From Candidatus Caccoplasma merdavium (lineage in GTDB: Bacteria > Bacteroidota > Bacteroidia > Bacteroidales > UBA11471), in assembly GCA_018715595.1 (NCBI GenBank), contig DVLI01000012.1, positions 1-59,205 of the forward strand: 59,205 nt of DNA, written 5' to 3'. The translations under genes were made by a program, and so were the position numbers. The notes below the pieces were generated by a model that worked only from the letters and a program-made list of their open reading frames with translations, was not told where the DNA came from and did not search any database. Shown here one piece after another: positions 55,315-59,205 of the stretch. Position 1 is the stretch's first letter. Every line of letters starts with the position of its first letter.

Positions 55315-56538
55315 TTATTTCTCGGCCACGAGGCGGGCTATTTCCACAATCACGTCGCGGGCTTTTACCATCGATGCGATGGGCACGAACTCATAGCGGC
55401 CGTGGAAGTTGAGACCGCCAGCAAAGATGTTGGGGCAGGGGAGCCCTTCGAACGAGAGACGGGCGCCGTCGGTGCCGCCACGCACGGGAACCACCACGGG
55501 GGTTACGCCCACGTTTTTCATGGCCTCTTCGGCAAGGTCGACAATGTGCATGACCGGCTCTATCTTCTCGCGCATGTTGTAGTATTGGTCTTTGATTTCG
55601 AGGCTGGCACAGTCGGGGAACTCCCGGTTGATTTTCCGCACGAGGTGCTCAAACTCCTTCTTGCGGCGCTCGAAGCGGTCGCGGTCGTGGTCGCGGATAA
55701 TGTAGCTGAGCGTGGTCTCCTCGACGCTGCCTTCGCACGAAATGAGGTGGTAGAAGCCTTCATAACCCTCGGTGTGTTCGGGAGTTTCCCAGCGGGGGAG
55801 CATGATGGCGTATTGTATGGCGACACGCAGTGAGTTGATCATCTTGTGCTTGGCGTAGCCCGGGTGCACGTTGCGTCCCTTGAAGGTGATGCGAGCCACG
55901 GCGGCGTTGAAGTTCTCATATTCGAGCTCGCCGATTTCACCCCCGTCCATCGTGTAGGCCCAGTCGGCGCCAAACCGTTTCACGTCGAAGTGGTCGGCTC
56001 CTTGACCGATTTCTTCGTCGGGGGTGAATCCGATGCGTATCTTGCCATGCTTGATTTCGGGGTGGGAGAGGAGGTACTCCATGGCCGATACGATTTCGGC
56101 CACGCCGGCTTTGTCGTCGGCACCCAGCAATGTCTTGCCATCGGTGACGATGAGGTCTTGACCGATGTAGTGCAGCAACTCGGGAAACTCGTCGGGGCGC
56201 AGTGCCACATTGTCTTCGGCGCAGAGCACGATTTCTTTGCCGTCGTAGTTCTCGACGATGCGAGGCGAAACTTTGCGGCCCGAGCAGTCGGGACTGGTGT
56301 CGAGGTGGGCGATGAATCCCACCGTGGGCAATTCCTTGTCGCTGTTCGAGGGCAGGGTGGCCATTAAGTATCCGTTATCGTCGAGCGATATATCGGAGAG
56401 ACCTATGCGCTGCAACTCCTTTTCCAGTTCTTTGGCAAAAAACATCTGTCCCGGAGTGCTGGGCGTCATATGGGTCAATTCGTCCGATTGTGTATCGAAA
56501 CTTACATAGTGCAGAAAACGTTTGACGAGATTTTCCAT
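55315..56538 (-). CDS. pepT: Peptidase T (tripeptidase)
   Basis: PepT is a cytoplasmic zinc aminopeptidase that cleaves tripeptides (407 residues). Metal-ligand blocks are [26 protein letters not shown], the catalytic Glu pair in [20 protein letters not shown] and [19 protein letters not shown]. The C-terminal end gives [20 protein letters not shown] and [20 protein letters not shown] on the minus strand (56657-56664) is its -7 promoter candidate. Confidence 0.97.
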   Translation of the reverse strand: MENLVKRFLHYVSFDTQSDELTHMTPSTPGQMFFAKELEKELQRIGLSDISLDDNGYLMATLPSNSDKELPTVGFIAHLDTSPDCSGRKVSPRIVENYDGKEIVLCAEDNVALRPDEFPELLHYIGQDLIVTDGKTLLGADDKAGVAEIVSAMEYLLSHPEIKHGKIRIGFTPDEEIGQGADHFDVKRFGADWAYTMDGGEIGELEYENFNAAVARITFKGRNVHPGYAKHKMINSLRVAIQYAIMLPRWETPEHTEGYEGFYHLISCEGSVEETTLSYIIRDHDRDRFERRKKEFEHLVRKINREFPDCASLEIKDQYYNMREKIEPVMHIVDLAEEAMKNVGVTPVVVPVRGGTDGARLSFEGLPCPNIFAGGLNFHGRYEFVPIASMVKARDVIVEIARLVAEK

Positions 56539-56656
56539 TGTAAAGCGGTTTTATGAAGGTATAAATTCGGTTGATGTCGGGAGTCGGGTAGACTTTCGAT
56601 TCGGCCGTTTTTCACCTTAGCGGCAGGGGAAACGACCTTTCTGTCGAAACATCAAA

Positions 56657-56684
56657 CAAAGATACGGAAAAATATGTAAATTTG
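56657..56684. promoter_or_regulatory. Divergent promoter pair for pepT and the endonuclease gene
   Basis: On the minus strand TATCTTTG (56657-56664) points to pepT. On the plus strand TAAATTTG (56677-56684) points to the endonuclease, whose ATG lies 23 nt further on. The two elements are 12 nt apart. -33 elements are weak for both. Confidence 0.55.
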
Positions 56685-56707
56685 CGTCACCAAACCGGTA
56701 AAAACAA

Positions 56708-57643
56708 ATGTCAGGCAATCGCAAGAAACGGAAAAATACGCCCAAACGGGCGTGGAAGTCTTTGCTGTGGGGCGTTCTTTTCTTCCTGCTGATAATGTGG
56801 GGGGCCTATTATTTCACGACCCCCATCGATACTATGCTTGGCACTCCCTCTTCGACGACGCGAAACTGGTTGGAGGCTCGCATTGCCTCCATAATGCCCC
56901 GTAAGCACACTCGACCCGATGCCGTGCATCGTCGTGTGGTGCATTACGATGATTTGGAGATTCCGGCTCCCTTTGCCGATGGGCGTCCCGACAGGCTTTG
57001 TACCTATGCCGGCTATACGCTCTCGTACAACAGCGAATGGCGCCTGCCCAACTGGGTCGCCTATGAATTGCTGCGCAGCGAACTGAAAGCGCAGGTGTCA
57101 CGTCGCGACGACTTCCGCCCCGACGAGTCCCTGCCCCTCGACGAGCAGGCCGGTCTGGCCGATTACCGCCGCAGCGGTTTCGACCGCGGACACATGGCGC
57201 CTGCCGCCGACATGCGGTGGAGCGCCGAGGCCATGTCGCACTCGTTCTACCTCACCAACATCTGCCCGCAGACACCGGGCCTCAATCAAGGCGACTGGAA
57301 ACGCCTCGAAGACAAAATCCGTGATTGGGCTCGTGAAGATAGCGCCATCGTCATCGTGTGCGGCCCCCTTGTCGCGCCCGGCGATACCACGATAGGTTCC
57401 CACAAGGTAAAAGTCCCTTCGGCCTATTACAAGGTGGTGCTCTCGCCCTATGCCGACCCGCCAAGGGGCATAGGCTTCATTTTCGAAAACATACCCGGTC
57501 GTCAACGACGGCCGCTCGACAGTTATGCCGTGACCATCGACAGTGTCGAGAACCGGGTCCGAATCGATTTCTTTCCCGAGCTCCCCGACGAGATAGAACA
57601 ATATATTGAATCGCAATATGACACCCAATACTGGAACTTCTGA
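56708..57643 (+). CDS. DNA/RNA non-specific endonuclease with membrane anchor
   Basis: The 311-residue protein has a basic N-terminus, one membrane segment (17-36, SLLWGVLFFLLIMWGAYY) and a periplasmic beta-beta-alpha metal nuclease domain. The active-site motif is FDRGHMAPAAD with general base His162, and the later SFYLTNICPQTPGLNQGDWK carries the metal-binding Asn. It resembles NucA/NucG-type nucleases that degrade extracellular nucleic acid. It overlaps a potential mnmE upstream start and is 16 nt from the preferred mnmE start, so the two are probably co-transcribed. Confidence 0.93.
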   Translation: MSGNRKKRKNTPKRAWKSLLWGVLFFLLIMWGAYYFTTPIDTMLGTPSSTTRNWLEARIASIMPRKHTRPDAVHRRVVHYDDLEIPAPFADGRPDRLCTYAGYTLSYNSEWRLPNWVAYELLRSELKAQVSRRDDFRPDESLPLDEQAGLADYRRSGFDRGHMAPAADMRWSAEAMSHSFYLTNICPQTPGLNQGDWKRLEDKIRDWAREDSAIVIVCGPLVAPGDTTIGSHKVKVPSAYYKVVLSPYADPPRGIGFIFENIPGRQRRPLDSYAVTIDSVENRVRIDFFPELPDEIEQYIESQYDTQYWNF

Positions 57644-57659
57644 CCTTCGCACCCCCTAT

Positions 57660-59060
57660 ATGCCCGAAGACACGATATGCGCCGTCTCTACACCGCCCGG
57701 AGTAGGGGGCATCGCCGTCATTCGCGTCAGCGGCGACAAGGCCATAACCATCGTCGATAAGTTGTTTCACCCCAAAGGACACGCAACACCGCTGTCGCAA
57801 CGAGCCACCCATACGCTCGCTTTTGGTGAAATCTACGGTCAAGAAGGAGACCTGCTCGACCAGGTCGTCGTCTCCCTTTTCCGCACACCGCACTCCTATA
57901 CCGGCGAAGACACGGTCGAAATATCCTGCCACGGTTCCACCTACATCGCCCAGCACATCATACAGGCTCTCATACACGGCGGTTGTCGCGGCGCCGCCCC
58001 CGGAGAGTTTACCCGGCGCGCCTTTGCCAACGGTCGTCTCGACCTCTCGCAGGCCGAAGCCGTGGCCGACCTCATCGCCTCCCGTTCGGCGGCCGCCCAT
58101 CGCGTAGCCATGAATCAGATGCGCGGCGGGTTCAGCCGCGAACTGGCCGACCTGCGGGCTCGCCTGCTCCAATTCGTTTCCCTCATCGAGCTCGAACTCG
58201 ATTTCAGCGAAGAAGAAGTGCAGTTTGCCGACCGGCAACAACTCGTCGAACTGGCCCGCGACATCGAAACCGTCATTGCCCGGCTGGCCGACTCGTTCAG
58301 CCGCGGCAATGCCATCAAGAACGGCATACCCACCATCATCATCGGCGAGACCAATGCCGGCAAATCGACCCTCCTCAACGCCCTCCTGCGAGAAGAACGC
58401 GCCCTCGTCTCCGACATACACGGCACTACCCGCGACACCGTTGAAGACATCATCGACCTGCAAGGCATCACCTATCGGCTCATCGATACCGCCGGCATAC
58501 GCGAGACAAGCGACACCGTCGAGAACATGGGCATCGAACGCACATTCGTCAAACTCGCACAGGCCGACATCGTGCTGTGGCTCGTCGACGGCACCCATAG
58601 CGACGCCCATGTGCAAGACTTGGCCCGGCGCATCGTCCCGCAGTGTCAAGGAAAGCAACTCTTTGCCCTCATCAACAAGACCGACCTGCTCTCACCCGCA
58701 CAGATAGCCGCGAAACAAGAACTCTTGACCACCCTCCACATCGCTCCCGAGCGCATACTCCCCATCTCGGCCAAGAACAACCGCGACATCGACACCCTGC
58801 AAGAAGCCCTCGTAGCCCTTGCCGCGCAGACCACGTCCGCCAACGACACCATCGTCACCAACGTGCGCCATTACGAAGCCCTTGTCCGTGCCCTCGAAGC
58901 CATACGGCGGGCCCACCAGGGTCTTGCCGACAACTATCCCGGAGACCTCCTCGCCCAAGACATACGCGAGACCATGCACCACCTCGGCGAAATCACCGGC
59001 GAAATCACCACCGACGAAATCCTCGGCAATATCTTCAAAAACTTCTGCATCGGCAAATGA
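57660..59060 (+). CDS. mnmE: tRNA modification GTPase MnmE
   Basis: MnmE (466 residues with this start) works with MnmG to modify U34 of tRNAs. It has the folate-binding N-terminal domain (GVGGIAVIRVSGDKAITIVD), the GTPase G domain with P-loop GETNAGKSTLLNALLREERA (near 229) and the switch motif DTAGIRETSDTVENMGIERT, and the C-terminal FCIGK with its active cysteine. ATG 57660 (MPEDTICAVSTPPG) matches the family start; ATG 57618 or TTG 57606 would give an extra leader overlapping the endonuclease gene. A terminator follows. Confidence 0.96.
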   Translation: MPEDTICAVSTPPGVGGIAVIRVSGDKAITIVDKLFHPKGHATPLSQRATHTLAFGEIYGQEGDLLDQVVVSLFRTPHSYTGEDTVEISCHGSTYIAQHIIQALIHGGCRGAAPGEFTRRAFANGRLDLSQAEAVADLIASRSAAAHRVAMNQMRGGFSRELADLRARLLQFVSLIELELDFSEEEVQFADRQQLVELARDIETVIARLADSFSRGNAIKNGIPTIIIGETNAGKSTLLNALLREERALVSDIHGTTRDTVEDIIDLQGITYRLIDTAGIRETSDTVENMGIERTFVKLAQADIVLWLVDGTHSDAHVQDLARRIVPQCQGKQLFALINKTDLLSPAQIAAKQELLTTLHIAPERILPISAKNNRDIDTLQEALVALAAQTTSANDTIVTNVRHYEALVRALEAIRRAHQGLADNYPGDLLAQDIRETMHHLGEITGEITTDEILGNIFKNFCIGK

Positions 59061-59091
59061 CGGCTTGTAAACAGCCATAACCATTTAGAAT

Positions 59092-59118
59092 AAAGTCGCT
59101 GTATATCAGCGACTTTTG
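59092..59118 (+). terminator. Intrinsic terminator after mnmE
   Basis: Hairpin AAAGTCGCTG / CAGCGACTTT with a TATAT loop, followed by TGTTTTT. The remaining bases to the window end show no gene. Confidence 0.85.
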
Positions 59119-59205
59119 TTTTTATGTACTTTCCAGACCGTATTTGGAAGTAACGGTTTTTATCCATATTTTTCATACGTATTTCTACCGTGACAGAAAT
59201 TCACG

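Noticed and set aside
57477..58658. 393-codon minus-strand frame opposite mnmE
   Set aside because: It is a shadow of mnmE; it is low in hydrophobic core pattern and rich in Gly/Asp/Val, as is typical of antisense frames here.

Overview
The window is chromosomal DNA from a member of the Bacteroidales (Bacteroidota). Evidence: many starts are preceded by the Bacteroidota promoter form TAnnTTTG rather than a strong Shine-Dalgarno; the gene content includes an S46 dipeptidyl-peptidase, DUF3078, DUF1599, DUF4293, DUF6913 and BT_3928-type proteins; and conserved Bacteroidales gene orders are present (folE / SPOR protein / tpiA / BT_3928 / DUF1599; ligA / DUF6913 / dapA / DUF4293). The genus cannot be fixed from sequence alone. 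A gut commensal, perhaps Barnesiella-like, is a guess from the moderately high GC and gene content.

Layout. 1-1817: 5' part of a secreted PEGA/Sel1-repeat protein. 1818-2655: repeat-rich gap, then a DEAD-box RNA helicase. 4198-5327: acetyltransferase plus lipoprotein. 5536-10678 (minus): steroid 5-alpha-reductase homologue, Old Yellow Enzyme-type reductase and short-chain dehydrogenase, followed by a DPP7-like peptidase. 10954-11983: LrgA/LrgB pair. 12138-12366: second copy of a 230-bp repeat. 13264-14608: plsC and five tRNA genes. 14705-18518 (minus): folE, SPOR protein, tpiA, BT_3928-type membrane protein, DUF1599. 18589-26628: surface glycan genes (GT4, wecC, wecB, LicD, GT2, flippase, GNAT). 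27058-34096: secreted carbohydrate-active enzymes (CE12-like esterase, BNR/sialidase-like protein, GH67 alpha-glucuronidase, SASA esterase). 34242-36348: DUF695, DUF3078, rubredoxin. 36468-47310: a complete membrane-bound [NiFe]-hydrogenase locus (structural genes, protease, HypA-F) on two divergent operons. 47403-59060: housekeeping genes (K+/H+ antiporter, trmD, ligA, dapA, miaA, pepT, endonuclease, mnmE).

The most notable system is the three-gene cluster at 7743-10678. The trio SRD5A-like protein + Old Yellow Enzyme + SDR matches the composition of the 5-alpha-reductase / 5-beta-reductase / 3-beta-HSDH set described in gut Bacteroidales that make isoallo-bile acids. It reads as one minus-strand operon with its own promoter. 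Second is the hydrogenase: its small subunit carries all six cysteines of the proximal [4Fe-3S] cluster of oxygen-tolerant enzymes, unexpected for an anaerobe. Third is a recurrent promoter module (TTGC-N19-TAnnTTTG with a shared upstream block) placed in front of four unrelated genes, once in a tandem array.

Assignments rest on reading translated motifs by eye; no database search was run.
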